Part shown: positions 1-12,572 of the stretch, one piece after another
Position numbering within the stretch: position 1 is the first letter of the stretch
How the letters are laid out: each line of letters opens with the position of its first letter
Origin: Calendula officinalis
Lineage: Eukaryota; Streptophyta; Magnoliopsida; Asterales; Asteraceae
Direction of reading: 5' to 3'
DNA: 64,000 nt
NCBI GenBank assembly: GCA_963853835.1
Contig: OY970820.1
Location: 48,050,907-48,114,906 of the forward strand
Translations under genes and position numbers: made by a program
The notes under the pieces: generated by a model
Told to the model about the DNA's origin: nothing
What the model saw: the letters and a program-made list of their open reading frames with translations, nothing else
The model's database searches: none

Positions 1-1195
1 TTTAACAAACACCTAGAATACATTAAACCACAAGGCCATCCTCAGCAACTAAAGCACCGTTTTTGGGATAAAATGTGTGAAGCTTGAGCTCACGTAAGTA
101 AATTCCTTACAATGGTTACTTAAACCACCTAACTACTTATACAAAAGCACTATTATCCATATTACTAAATTAAAAGATGAGAGTTGTTAAAGAATCCAGA
201 AAGTACATGGTTCACAATCATGTTCGATTTTTAATGCTAGAGCAGCTAAACTCATTAATATAAACCAGCTTAAGTCTAAAAGTAAATTATCTTTTTCCTC
301 AAGATTCAAAATAGCTAGGTATATTTATATTACTCTAGGGTTATCGTTGCTACAAACCAGTATCCCTACAAGGTGTTAATTCAACTTCATCAGTCAGTAT
401 ATTCAAGCAAATTTAGTAAGAACACCTTTCAGTTTGAGGAAGATCGATTGAAATCTGAAACTAAAAACAGTACAAAGAGATACTAAAATAGCATCCAATA
501 TTTTAAAAATCAATTTGCTCACCAATTTCTTCCAAAAATGATCATCCCAACCAAATGCTTCCATATCTCGAGAGCTGTTTACATCAACAATATTCAAACA
601 AATCCAAGCAATTAAGCTGAGAATAAAATTTAGGAAACAAATACACGGGAGAATCGTGCAACTGAAAGACGAAAGGAAGCAGAATAGGAACATGTACCTT
701 ATGTCACACTGACCGGAGAAGAAGAACAACCGTCGGATATAATAATGTCTTCCGTGGCTGCAACGAAATATTATGGGCAGCATAATGGGCTAATTGCGAG
801 TATTATTTAATATAGATATCGAAAATCAAATATGAGAAAAAACTAACCTAGTTCTACACATAAAAATTGAGGCAGAGGAAGAAGTAAGAACAATCGAAAA
901 TTGAGGCAGAGAAAAACTAACCTAATCCCACAAACTCATCAGTACTTGAAGGAACCGAGGAGCATGCGCGAATTGAAGGAACCGGGGAGTTAGGAATAGC
1001 AATCGACTACTTTCTTTGAGGCTCCTCGATTCTAGCTTTGCAATGTTCGAGGAGGGGATTCCAACCACCGGATGAAGGCATGAAGTGTGCAGGCTGGTGA
1101 TAGGCGGATGGGTTAGATTTTGGTGGGCCGAATCCCATTTGATTGTGAAGAGGCCATTTAATAGAGTTTTGTTTAGTGAAAACAACGCCGACACA
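1..1195. other. Unassigned AT-rich sequence
   Basis: I recognise no gene here. A 126-codon minus-strand open frame at 403-783 starts with an ATG and is rich in Phe, Cys and Leu, but it has no motif I know. A splice-donor-like GTACATG lies inside it near 690-700, so it could overlap the first exon or 5' UTR of a minus-strand gene whose body lies off the left edge. A short stretch with AATTGAGGCAGAG is repeated at about 866 and 900. Nothing else stands out. Confidence 0.3.
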
Positions 1196-1276
1196 GTCCA
1201 GTGCAGTTGGTTGGTTTCTTCGCATTTGAGTTGTGGTTTGCGTGTTCGAATCTCGCATGGGTTAATTTTTTTTAGC
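1196..1276 (+). other. tRNA-like Pol III promoter boxes (short SINE or tRNA relic)
   Basis: An A-box-like GTGCAGTTGGTTGG is followed about 35 bases later by a B-box-like GTTCGAATC, flanked by TGCG and CGCA that can pair as a T-stem. A run of eight T follows at once, as a Pol III stop would. Spacing and order fit a tRNA-derived head. The 5' acceptor half does not pair with the 3' half, so this is not a working tRNA. A tRNA-derived SINE fragment is the likeliest explanation; I found no clear target duplication. Confidence 0.35.
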
Positions 1277-1468
1277 AAATATAGTAGATTCCGAAAATAG
1301 AAAGTATTTGGCTGAATTTTAAGTCTTCTAATTATAGAAAGCTCCTAAATGCTTTATAATGTAGTAGAGATATTTTTAGGAGATAGTTAATGGTAAAGTC
1401 ATTTATTAAATGTACCCCATCAAATTTTGAGAAATGTGAAATTTTTTGAGATAAAAATTTAGAGAGAA

Positions 1469-1747
1469 TGTAACGACCGAAATTTTGTAAATAAATAAAT
1501 TGTACAAAATATGATAATTATGGATAATTCGTTTAAAAAACGTAGGAATTGGTTTCGTGTTATTTGGACACCGTTCGATATGGTTAAGGTCGAAACCGGG
1601 CTGAACCGGACAATAAAAAGTTGCAGTGTGGCTGCCTAGGAGAGTTCGCGACGCGAACTATGGTTCCCGATCGCGAATTCGAGACAGAGATTTTAGGGTT
1701 TTGGACGATCAGAGTTCACGACCCGTTCCCGATCGCGAGGTGTTCCC
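1469..1747 (+). mobile_element. Ty3/gypsy LTR fragment (LTR 5' end)
   Basis: It begins TGTAACGACCGAAATTTTG and contains TTCGCGA-type inverted motifs and a 'GGAATTGGTTTCGTGTTATTTGG'-like block (shared in reverse with the gypsy LTR at 8511-10716 near 10.6 kb). It therefore looks like the start of an LTR of that family. It stops exactly where the terminal TG of the next copia LTR begins at 1748, so the copia element probably inserted into it. The rest of this LTR was not found in the window. Confidence 0.6.
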
Positions 1748-2863
1748 TGAAGGATTTCATAACACTGATTGACCACTTGGGTCAACCTCCTAGTATGTTT
1801 GGTTCGACCATACTGAAAAGAACACGACTCTTGTCGGTTAAACCAACTAGCTAGTTTAATCCCTAAAATGGAACTGAGATTAAACTTAATCCTTAAACCC
1901 TAAAGGATTGAGATGTTGGAAATCTAGATTAGATTACCAAGAAAGAAAGCTTAAACGAATAACTCGGACACAAACACACACTTGTGTGTGTTCGTCGAAT
2001 CACCAAGAACCCTAGGGTTCTTGGTGCCGAATTCGTACAAAGGGAAAAGAGGAAAAAAGGTTTTCCAAATCATACCTTAGTCTTGCTTAAGTAAGTCCAC
2101 TGATGATGAACACAACGAGAAACCTTCTAGTTGGTTGATGCAATGAACTTTGATCTTCAAGGACTTGAAGAACACAAAGAACGAACGAAGAACGAAGAAC
2201 ACAAAGGCTTGTGTTCTTCCCTTTGGTTCGACCGATCGAGAGAGGAGGGAGGGGCAAGGATTTCGTGTACAATGAGCAACAAAACAAGGAACCCCAAGTC
2301 TTCTATATATAATAGAAGGACTTTCACTTAGGGCCCTTCTACTTTAATTAATATTAATCATTAATTAAACTTATCCTTTTACGCTTTAAACCCTTGTAGT
2401 TTAACTAGTTGTTATCGTCCTACTTAATTATTAAATGTCTAGTATTTACACACTTATATTTCGGTATACACATATACACGAAATATATGTTTGTGTTAAT
2501 ACTTTTAATAATTAATTATACAATAAACCTTATATAATTTAGACAATAATATTATCCAACACCATATGATTTAATTGCTTTAAATCATATTATGGATAAT
2601 CTATAATTAACACTATGTATATTTACTCAACTAGTAAATGTACAAATACATGTATTAATTAGTTAGATAAACTAATCTAGTAATAAGTTAAACTTAACTT
2701 AATACTTAACTTGATTCATAAATAACTATTATGAATCATGCCTCTTCCAAGTATCATTACATATCTTACTCGTATTACATGCACTCATCGGTGTGATCCT
2801 TAAGTGTTTCGTAGGCATGGATGTATCATCATAGGTTGACTAACTGTGCACATAATTCCAACA
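1748..2863 (-). repeat. 3' LTR of pol-less copia
   Basis: 1,116 bp, starting TG and ending CA on either strand. On the minus strand it opens TGTTGGAATTATGTGCACAG and closes GTTATGAAATCCTTCA. The copy at 46354-47467 is 1,114 bp and aligns along its length. A TATA-like TATATATA lies near 2305 on the minus strand. Confidence 0.85.
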
Positions 2864-2875
2864 GACTCCCACTTG
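2864..2875 (-). other. Polypurine tract of pol-less copia
   Basis: The minus strand reads CAAGTGGGAGTC immediately before the 3' LTR, the expected place for a plus-strand primer. The autonomous copia has CAAATGGGAGTC at the same place (40721-40732). Confidence 0.7.
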
Positions 2876-5321
2876 TGCAAGTTTGTAACCTTTATCCTAA
2901 TGACACGAGCTAAAGTGGCCTTGTAGATGGGCATGTAGGTAACCAACCCCATAAAAACAGCTTATGTAACCCAGGTATAGTTTTTGAAAAACTCTTTTAA
3001 TAGCGTTGCCTAGTAAAGAACACCCCGTCTTTACTTCTTGAGTAACGTTGTTAGGTTCATCCCTTGCAGCACGATATTTGTGATAATGAATACGAGCATG
3101 GTAGAAATTATCAACTCCTGTATTCGAAATCATTTATTGACTTCTTGATTTAAACTGTTGTGATAAACGACAAAGAACGAATTAGTTCGCCTTTTGGGCA
3201 TGGCCATGCACTTGTCAGTTTTTATCATGTCAAGGGACCCATAAATATCTCTCCTAAAAAGTAGGCGCAATTACCATCTTGTTATATTTCGATTCATAAT
3301 ACAATTCCCTTTGTACCCAGTTAAGCCTCGTATGATAACCATATTTCAGGCTTGTCTAAGACGAACCAAAGTACATTAGTCATTGTATCTCAAACCAAAT
3401 ACCTCAGGCTTAAGGACAATCCTAGTGAATAATACTTTTGAACTTTTCAACCACGAAGTATTATCACGGTGGTCAATCCAATATTCGTTGAGCTCCAACA
3501 GAATATCACCGATATTTGGTTTACACAAAACTCGTGTAGCTATCTTCGAAGAACTTCGAATCTATCACCAAATATCGCGATGACGTTATCGTCCAATCAA
3601 GGTTCCCACCAAGACGAGTAGTCACGGATTTATATCTTTTTTAATAAAGAGACTTTTATTCATGGATATTGTAAAACATACAAAGTCTGAATAACAATGA
3701 TACTAACTCATTTATTATTCCTCACTAGACATAGATAACGAATTATTACTGGATCATTACTTATTCTTTGCGTTTGTGTTGATTGCTCAATGACTCTTAA
3801 TTGCAACTTTATCACTAATTACAATTTAGTCATTTCTATTAAATTTAAGACATAAGACGAGTATTTTAAGAATACTATTACTTTTGTCTTTGCTAGATAT
3901 TGTTCATGCAACATTAGAACATATTCTAGTCTTGCCCTTTTATATGATTCGGTAAACAAAGGAGGATTGGAAAATTACTCCTTTAGTTTCTTGAATCTAT
4001 AAAACTTGCCTTGTAACTAAATTTCTTTTAGCTACTTGATTTGTAGATACTTTTACTAGTTAAAGAAATTCCCTTAAATGATTAACTTGTTTACTGGAGT
4101 GTGAACGTCCTATTAGATTTGCAATGATTAATCACAAGACTTGTGACCACGCTATTAGGCTTGCAATAATCTAATCAATCATCATTTATTTCTCTTAACT
4201 CTTTGGCTAACGACTTGATAATTCCTTGTTGTTAATGTCTCACTAACTTACTAAATTCATTAATGTCTTTAATGAATTATGTTAGTCATAGCTCTCACTA
4301 CCTTTTATGGAATTTAAGCATCAATTTAAACTACCATTTTGACCAAGTCAATAACTTGTAGTTTTAATCTTTAAGAATTCTATCAATAATTAAGATCATC
4401 CTTTGGATTTGTCGAATATCCAGTATTCGTGTTTAGGGAATCATGACTTTTATTGAGTACTGTATCTAACAAGTATAAAACACTTGAGATGATTATTTCA
4501 ATTCTCAAACACTTTAGTATTCTTTAAGAACTTCATTTAATGCCAAAGTTGTTTCTTGGATTTCTTAAATATCCATTATTCCTATCAGGGAATTATGACT
4601 TGATTAAATAACGTATTAGTTGCAAGTATGAAACACTTGCGTTTAATACCTTTAGTTCTTAAATACTTTAATATAGTTTGACCTTTTGAGAGTTTATTTT
4701 AATCTCTAAGTCATTTCTTGGATTTTGCGAATATCCAGCATTCCTTGTTAGGGAAGTATGACTTGATTAAATCCTTTATTACAAGTATGAACACTTGTAA
4801 TAATACTCTAAAAGTTTACCTTGATAATACTTTAAAACGTACTATCATAAGTAATGACTATTACTTAAGATGTTTTAACTAAGTTCAATAACTTTTGAAC
4901 CTTATGCTTCCATAAACTCTTAAATACTTGTATTAGAAAAACTTCTAATTACTAGTATCTAAGTGCTTTGAGCCTTTAAGACATTATTCATTTATACAAC
5001 AATCAAACAAGTATAAAACATGAGATATTAAGTAAATCAAAAACTTGACTTACAATCTAGTCATAAACCTTGACTAGTGTAATTGTCACATATGCACACA
5101 TAACACAATATAATTCAACCATGGATTCGAATTGATTAAAACCAAAAGACTTGTTTTAACATAAAATGAAATGATTATTCAACAATAAAATAAAATCGTT
5201 TTTTACTGAATCCATAAAATACTGAATTATAAAATCTTGGTGCTCGTGGGATCATCACCATCTCATGCCGGTCATCATCACTTTCCACCTCCTCCTGCAA
5301 TAAACGATTGCAAAGGGTAGA
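2876..5321 (-). other. Non-coding 3' region of pol-less copia
   Basis: About 2.4 kb without any recognisable coding domain sits where pol would be. It is conserved in order and sequence with 51400-53515 on the other strand, so it is a family feature and not random flank. It is AT-rich and holds diverged tandem repeats (listed separately). Small open frames in it (for example 2897-3133 minus and 3383-3583 plus) show no motif and are not kept in the other copy. Confidence 0.7.
4390..4860. repeat. Three diverged ~165-bp tandem repeats with short dyads
   Basis: Each unit has the order: TTGGATTT..GAATATCCA, a short AGGGAA(T/G)TATGACTT(GATT) block, then a dyad such as ACAAGTATGAACACTTGT. Units begin near 4390, 4556 and 4726. 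The same series, reversed, is seen near 51980-52420 in the plus-strand copy. Confidence 0.65.
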
Positions 5322-6255
5322 TTACTCGTAATGTACTTTACAAGTATCTAAAATGTGATTAAGAACTTTGGTTGTGTTACCTGAGGAACTTGCAATTCCT
5401 CTACCACTTGCACCATTTGGACAATTTCTTTTCCAATGCCCAGCCTCGCCACATTTGAAGCACCGATTTTCGGTCCTCGCTGTGTTAGGCTTCACCTTCT
5501 TGACCTTTTGTTTGACACCTTTACCATTTGGCACTCCTTGGTTAGGATTGGTTTTACCTTTTCCTTTACCACCATCCCTTTTCTCTTCTTGCCACCGCCA
5601 CTGCCATTACCGATTATCAGAACATCCTTAGATTTGGTCCCCAAACTCAATTCAGCTGTCTTGAGCATAGAATGTAGCTCAGCAATGGATTTCTCCATAT
5701 TATGCTTATTGTAGTTGACCACTAAAGGCTTGTAGTCATCAGACAACGAATTGAGTATAGTGTCTGTTGCCATTTACAATGGTATAGGGTGACCAAGTCT
5801 AGCCAGGTGATCCATGTGCCCTTTCATTTTCATGACATGGGCACTCACCGGTGTTCCTTTGACCATCTTGCAAGAGTTGAAGGCTCGATTGATGTCGAAC
5901 ATCTCAGTGCGAGCTTGCTCTTGAAATGAATCTCTTAGTTGCTGGATCATTTAAAACGCATGCACATCCATAAGTCCCGCTTGTAACTCGGGACTCATAA
6001 TGGCGAGCATTAGACAGCTCACATCGAGTGCATCACTGACATGCTTATCATAAGCTTGCCTCGCTTCAGCTCTAGCATTTGCGGCATGGACATTTGGTAC
6101 TGCTCTTTCCAAGACATACCACTTTCTCTCATTCCTGAGCACAATGTGAAGATTGCGCTCCAATTGAGAAAGTTTGACCCAACCAACTTGTCTTTTTCAA
6201 GGATTGAGCGAAGTGAGAGATTGTTGGTACTTGTCGCCGTGGTTGTTGCTGCCAT
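5322..6255 (-). pseudogene. copia gag remnant with CCHC zinc knuckle
   Basis: On the minus strand the frame starts at ATG 6255 with MAATTTATSTNNLSLRSILE and continues through several frame changes and a stop near 5950 and 5775, ending at 5322. It would have encoded the capsid/nucleocapsid Gag of a Ty1/copia element, which packages element RNA in the cytoplasm. A standard CX2CX4HX4C knuckle, CFKCGEAGHWKRNC, lies at 5420-5462. After the knuckle the frame closes 33 codons later and no protease DTG or DSG follows. A related gag begins at 50720 with nearly the same first residues. The frame breaks look like decay of this copy; the missing protease is shared with the other copy. Confidence 0.75.
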
Positions 6256-7944
6256 CTACAAATCAAACCCAGTTTAAATAGTAATCATCAATAAACATCT
6301 CTAAAATATATTATAAACCCATAATTAATATTTTAGGCCTAGGATCCATATATCACATTCTCGCCGCAAGGTTTGGGCACTTCCCGACGAGACATGTTGT
6401 TTCTGGTAGGTAACATCCTTATCGATCGTATCAAGACTTGACACGATTCCTAGGGGGCGTAGAATCTTTAGACTCATAACTTATTATAACCCTTTACAGT
6501 TTTAATCGTACATTCCTAAGTTACAATAAAGTCTAGTATGTTTATTCTACTCAAGTACTTTTTGGGCCGAGACTCCCAATTATCACCAAAGTAGATCAGA
6601 CCATCTAAGACAGTGCGATGTTCTGTGTCGGGACTCCCGATTATCACAGAACCTTACGCACCCTAACACTCGCAATGATTTGAATTTATATCTAAGGTTC
6701 TTTCTCCTTACAATATGAATATCGTTTAACAAGTGAGGTGTTCCATTAGGTGGATAGTACATAGATCTAAGATTTTCTTGGGTTTGTTTTAGTCTTAAAC
6801 TAAACTTAAACCTTTATTCCAATCTTACTCCTTGTTTAAAATGTGTGACTTGTCAATTCAAGAATTCTACAAGACACCTTTTTAAATCTTAAGAACTTTT
6901 TCTTTAAAACGTATAGTTTCAAAAAGTTGCGCGATTTATATGTATACCTAAAACGAGGTGTACAAAAACGTTTTACTAGGTTTTGTAAAAAACCTTATCT
7001 ATAATAAAACTTGCTTGTTTTATCTTACTTGAAAAACCTTAAAACTTATGTTAAACTTTTAATTCTTTTATGATTCATAAACTTGAGTCATAGATGTAGT
7101 TTAACACACCTTGTTTTTCACTTGTTTAATAATAGAATTAAACATTTGTTTTGACTTATTAGATTCGACCAAAACTTATATCTTAGCGACACATTTATAA
7201 ACTTTGTGATTTTCTTGTGTAGCTCCCACTAGCTCCAACAACCATGATGGAACTTAAGCAAATACAATCACCGGTCTATATTTGGTGAAACTAATAAATT
7301 TATTATATAAGGACTATATATAATAATTCTTAGTTTGTTTAAACCTTTCTTACATTTAACTTGGACTAGTTAAATATAGGTTATAAAGTTCTCTTGTTAT
7401 CTATCCCTTGATCATTAATCTAGTATCTTACATGACTTGTAAAATACTTATATTTTACTTGTATAATTATCTAGTTATAATAACTTTCAACTTTATATGC
7501 CTTATAATAATAATAATAATATATAACTTTGTATACTACTAGTTTATCATATAATCTTAACTTGTACAATTTCTAGTTATAATGAAATCATAACTTTGTA
7601 CTTTCTAGTCTCAATTATATAATAACTTATACAATGACTAGTTATACTATTATCCTTTAAGATCAAAATAACATTACCTTTTTAATGTTCCATTTAATCT
7701 TGTATTTAATATATATATATATATATTTCATTACTTTAAAATAAACTTATAACATTCTAACAAGAATATTACATTTAATTTATACATATGTATTTTAACT
7801 TGATCTAATTAAAAATACGTATAAACTACTTTAACTTTTAAAATTCATTTTTCTTTTAAATATTTTTAAAAATTCCAAAATTTTATATATGTATATATAA
7901 ATACATCTTGTTAATTTTAGAACATAAAAATTAAAACTTTTTTT
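6256..7944 (-). other. Leader (5' untranslated region) of pol-less copia, partial
   Basis: Colinear in reverse with 48430-50719. The gag-proximal 380 bases carry the conserved block described separately. Away from gag the sequence is AT-rich and includes a short TA run near 7711. The leader is cut at the MITE boundary 7945. Confidence 0.7.
6564..6647 (-). promoter_or_regulatory. Duplicated near-palindromic leader motif (copy 1 of 3 in window)
   Basis: On the minus strand GTGATAATCGGGAGTCCCGA at 6647-6627 is followed about 60 bases later by a second copy, GGTGATAATTGGGAGTCTCGG, at 6586-6564. The core TCGGGAGTCCCGA is self-complementary around one central base. Same spacing as in the autonomous copia at 35596-35678 and the second pol-less copy at 50327-50410. 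Confidence 0.65.
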
Positions 7945-8510
7945 TAGGGTTGGAATCGGGTCCGGAACCGACCCGAATGGACCCAGACCCGAAATACCCG
8001 AGACCCGATTTTAGATAATTAGTAGACCCGATAACCGAACCGTTTAATAGAATCTGGTTCCGGTTCGGTTCCGGGTACGGTTCGGGTAAATCGGGTATAG
8101 ACCCGATTGGAACCGAAATAGTAATTAGAGTCGGTTTCTGGTGTTAGCATCATACTTATTAATTTATACATTGAATATTAAAGATAATTTATATATAGCA
8201 ATCGTATAATAAACATAAACCGAATGCTACCTATGGTATTATAACAAAACAAATTCTCAATTGATCATATACAAAATGGTTTCTACTTTATAATATTTTG
8301 AAACATAAGTTGTGGTCGATCGAAAAAGAAGATCATATTGGGGCTTGCATTGGCAGCTATATATTAAACTAAAACAGGGTAATATTAATTAGGGTTACAA
8401 AAGAGTTAATTAAATTTCGGTTCCGGGTCTAGGCCCGATTTGTTCCATAACCGATGTACCCAGACCCGAAATACCCAAGACCCAATTTCATGTAAAAGTT
8501 GGACCCGATA
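7945..8510 (-). mobile_element. hAT-type MITE (ACCCGA/TCGGGT family), truncated
   Basis: It opens TAGGGTTGGAATCGGGTCC and its first ~190 bases align with the reverse complement of the 3' end of the MITEs at 25785-26338, 29388-29935 and 32710-33257. Both ends are dense in ACCCGA/TCGGGT motifs around an AT-rich middle. The far terminus is absent: a gypsy LTR begins at 8511 while the MITE is still in its subterminal repeats. No transposase. Confidence 0.7.
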
Positions 8511-10716
8511 TGTAACACCTCAATTTTTAAAACACTTTTTAAATCATATTTTTAAATAAATATATTACAAGTCCAATGTTCCCAAATCACGGTTTAACAA
8601 AAACCAATAAAAGTTTATCAGAGTATTAAAACCGGTGTTACAAATGCAATATCATAACCATAGGATAAACGGGATCTACCTACGAGCTCCCGAACTAATC
8701 AACACTAGGCCACTTCTATCGCGACCCTCTAATCCTTCAATCCAGAACCTGAGTACACAGCCAAAAACAAAGTAGTACGTGAGACAAAAATAGTCTCGTG
8801 AGATACATGGGTTTTCGACCCATTCTCAAAAGATTTATAAAATAATATTTGTAACATTATAAATACTTATCCTTATCATTTCTTATTAATTCATAATTCA
8901 TCTTCTATCCATTTAACCGTATAAACTAATAATCTTACCATGAGCTTACTCATCATCTAATCACATACTTGTAAGCTATCTCCAAGCTTACATTTTCTTT
9001 ATCACATATGCAACGGACCTCTCCGAAACCAACTCTCCCGATATGGGATGTCATAGGTAAACTATCAAGGTAATTGGGAGCCCCCATCTTACCGAGATTC
9101 ATAAGCTCTTCCCGTTCCCGGGTCGTCATGCTCACCCAACACTGGGTGTCGTAAAGTGTGACATTCTACTCTTTGCGCAGGGAGGTACCACCCCAAGTAG
9201 ACGTCTCATGCTCCCCCATTTCTGGGCGGTCTTATTCCGGATATCTCATTAACACTTATGAGCCTCAGCTCCTTCCATCAAAATATGAGCATTAGCTCCT
9301 TTCATCAAATTCATCACTTATTAGAATACACCTATTCTAATTCATCATATTATTCTTTTTACTTATTTAGTTTCAATCTCGACTTTACCAAGTCCTTTAC
9401 TAATTTAAAACATATTTATCGTTTATGAAAATCATATTACTTTGACTCTTCTTTGACTAGGATACATGTTTATTACTAGCCACTCTATACTCATTCTCTT
9501 AGTAATTCGATAACTACTTTTATTAATATAGTATACTAACCGATACTTATTACTTAAAAAATCATTGTCTCAAGCCTTATTAATACATACTATTAATGAA
9601 TCGATTATCAAGCTCTTTTAAGCCATTATCTCTATTCATACATCTTATTTATAAAAACTCATTAATTACTTTTTTATCATCAAAATCTCTTTCAAAATCA
9701 TTAATCATTTAGACATACTCAAATAGCCCATTACTAGCACTTTTCAACATATCATTCTTTTCTTTATTAAAAACGTTATTAATAAAGACTCTTAAAACAT
9801 CATAGTTTCCAAAAATCATTTGCTATGTACTCAGTAAAAGTCTCATGTACTCACCTTAGCCAAGCTAACTCCAAATCGTGTCTAATAGCACGAATCCTTG
9901 CTTTCCAACTTGTGAAATGTCACCAAACTTTAGGTCTTCTTGACCTACCATCAATATCATCACAATAACTAGTTATTATCCATAACTAATCACTAATCAA
10001 TCCATATTCACATTCCTAACCACCAAGTTCATCCAACTTGGTGGAATCTCAAACCCTAGTTCAAGATTTCCATCAATAAACTCAAATCCAACTTGTGCAC
10101 ATCAATTACAAGCTTACAATGAGTGTTCTACACCCAAGATTAGTCATCTTCCCCAAAGATAACTTGGTAGGTTATCCAAACCACCATTTTCCCCCAAAGA
10201 AAGTTCATAACTAGCTAGATAACACCAACAATTAAGAAATCTTACCTTTGATGTTAGAATCTCCAAAGATAATGAAGATTTGAGCTAGGAATCACCAAAA
10301 TCGCCACTTCTCTCTCTAGAATCGGCTGCAAGAGTTTTGGGGGTGAAAATGAGCAAACCCTAGCTTCTTCCCGTTTTTATTCAGCTCGTCAATAGTTCGC
10401 GTTCGCGAACACAAGTTCGCGTCTGGAACTTCCCGTGTCATGAGCCCTTCGCGATCGCTAACTGGTCGTGAGCTCCAAATATCAAAACCCAATTTCCCTG
10501 ATTGGTGTTCACGAACGTGAACAATAGTTCACGCCGTGAACTCTCTGGTGCAGCAAGGCTGCACTTTTTGTTCCACGACTCGACCCGGTTTCGTCCATAA
10601 CTTCTTCATACGATGTCCAAATGACACGAAACCAATTCCTACGATCTTTAAATGATTTATCCTTATTTAACATATTTTTTCATAATTTGTTTAACACAAA
10701 ATTTCAGGTCGTGACA
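8511..10716 (-). repeat. 3' LTR of gag-only gypsy
   Basis: 2,206 bp with TG/CA ends: plus strand TGTAACACCTCAATTTTT to TTTCAGGTCGTGACA. Aligns almost base for base with 14040-17823 once the CACTA insertion is removed, with scattered substitutions of a few percent at most by eye. Open frames inside have no known domain. Confidence 0.85.
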
Positions 10717-12572
10717 ACTATCCATCCCTTAAAAGGATTCCGTCCTCGGAATCAACTCAAGGATTTCCAATTCTCATTCCGCTTACCAATTATCATCCAA
10801 TAATACTTATGCATTTTAATTGCCCACTTGACTCTGCTATACCCAAACGGGTCAAAAACCCAAACCTGAGTTCCTAATACCCGAACGGGTCAAAATTTTA
10901 CAATTTGACCTTAACATTTCCCGTCATTTAACCAAACTCTTTATACCCATTGGGATGATATGACCCAGTCATTACTAATAATCAATTGACCAAAATGATA
11001 GTCAACGCCTAACTTTGACCAAATTATCAACATTGTCCAATCTTTGACTTAAGCACAAAGTCAACAATATCTTGAAAATTTTCCTTATCCATTAGTGGTT
11101 CTATTAATCATCAATTCCTTAACCATCAATCTTACATTCATGGTCCAACAACCATTATGCTCGATTTCTAAATTCCATTCGAAATACCCAATGGTCAAAG
11201 TCGCACCCCTTGGGTACCATTATTTCCATTAATCCATTAACCACTATCATACACATGTAGATGATACATTATGCCCTTATCCTTGACTCACCATTTTAAA
11301 CGAAAGTCAAAAATCCAATTTTGACCTAAGTCAACAATCCACTAGTTGACCAACCTTGACTTATGAATAAAGTCAAACTTTGCTAAATTCCACATATTCT
11401 TTATTACTAAGGCACCGCTTCCCAAGCTTTTCATTCCCGATTCTAATATTTAAATTTCCTTTCTCAATTGTTTCTCTTTTCTCCGATTTCAATTTTTTTA
11501 CAATCGAATAACAAATTCCATCTAAATCGACACCGATCTCTATTACTTTTTAACTTTCATCCAATTACTTATACCATTTATAATTTCCTTCAAATATCCT
11601 TATACCATACTTGAAATTCCCGATTACCGGCTCTAGAGCCTCAATCATAACTAATTGTGGCCTAACCACCCATTATACGTCTTTCACCACTCATTGGCTA
11701 CTAACAAACTTTGCTTCCTAAAAGCATTCCTTTTTCATACGCCATGAACTTGTAGGCATCTCCTACACATAATTCTATTCAAACACGACCCGTGCTTTCA
11801 ACCCAAATTCTCACTTGCCATAAAATCATAACGATAATTAACCATACGGTTCTACATGCCACAGACACAACATCATATCCTTTAAATAACCATTTACACT
11901 TTGACTAACTTATTGAGATGATCGGAAAGCCTCCAATCCATCACGACTCCAAAGTGTCACAATGATCGGAAATTCCATCTTGCATACAATTCATGTATGC
12001 ATCATTACGCTTAGCATCATGCTATCATTTTCCTTCATAATTGACCTTCAATTTTCCCATTTATACATTATACCATACGGTATACACCTAATCATTTCTA
12101 GTGCGTTCCACCAATCTATTCATTTATCAATCGTCCTTATTCGATTCATTCCCGCATTACTAAAACTTCAAATTTTGCTTTCACCCGGTCGTCTTGAGTC
12201 AACCAATTGACTTCGATTGGTGACCATACGCACATTAGCATACTTTTTCCATAAAGCTTTACCAAGTATAAATTATTCGCCCTTGATGTCGCACCCGACA
12301 TCCTTGACACGAACATTTGCTATGGCTATTTGCCAACATTCAATCAATCATATCCAACTTTCACTATTCTACGATAACATAATCCTTCCTATACTCATTT
12401 CTCGCGACATACCGGTCGCCACCCCATTCGACTATACACATAATAACCCGGGGAGATTATCTCCCAACTTTAACTCTTTTCACATCATACGTTCCATCTA
12501 TATTTATTCTCATACTTAGACACATAAGCACCAATTTGTGCAACATAAAAGCAATTAAACCCTAATCATATA
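10717..12572 (-). other. Non-coding internal region replacing pol
   Basis: Between the end of gag and the 3' LTR there is no enzymatic domain on either strand. The stretch is rich in TTGACC/GGTCAA words (about 10.8-11.4 kb). Small plus-strand frames at 11962-12210 and 12217-12519 are antisense to the element and without motifs. The purine-rich AGGGATGGATAGT (minus strand) next to the LTR is the likely polypurine tract. Confidence 0.6.

Larger units (their letters stand above)
1748..7944 (-). mobile_element. Pol-less Ty1/copia element, 5'-truncated (minus strand)
   Basis: On the minus strand the order is leader (7944 to 6256), gag remnant (6255 to 5322), a 2.4-kb non-coding 3' region, a polypurine tract and the 3' LTR (2863 to 1748). 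No protease, integrase, reverse transcriptase or RNase H could be found. The same order and the same absence of pol are seen in the plus-strand copy at 46354-53515, so the pol loss predates both insertions. The 5' LTR and the first part of the leader are missing: the sequence changes to a hAT-type MITE at 7945. Confidence 0.8.

Noticed and set aside
7500..7530. TAATAATAATAAT run and other short repeats as CRISPR-like arrays
   Set aside because: No spaced identical repeats; a plant nuclear region with simple-sequence DNA.
10621..10803. Possible pol remnants between 10.7 and 12.5 kb
   Set aside because: No RT, integrase or protease motif on either strand; small frames have no supporting features.
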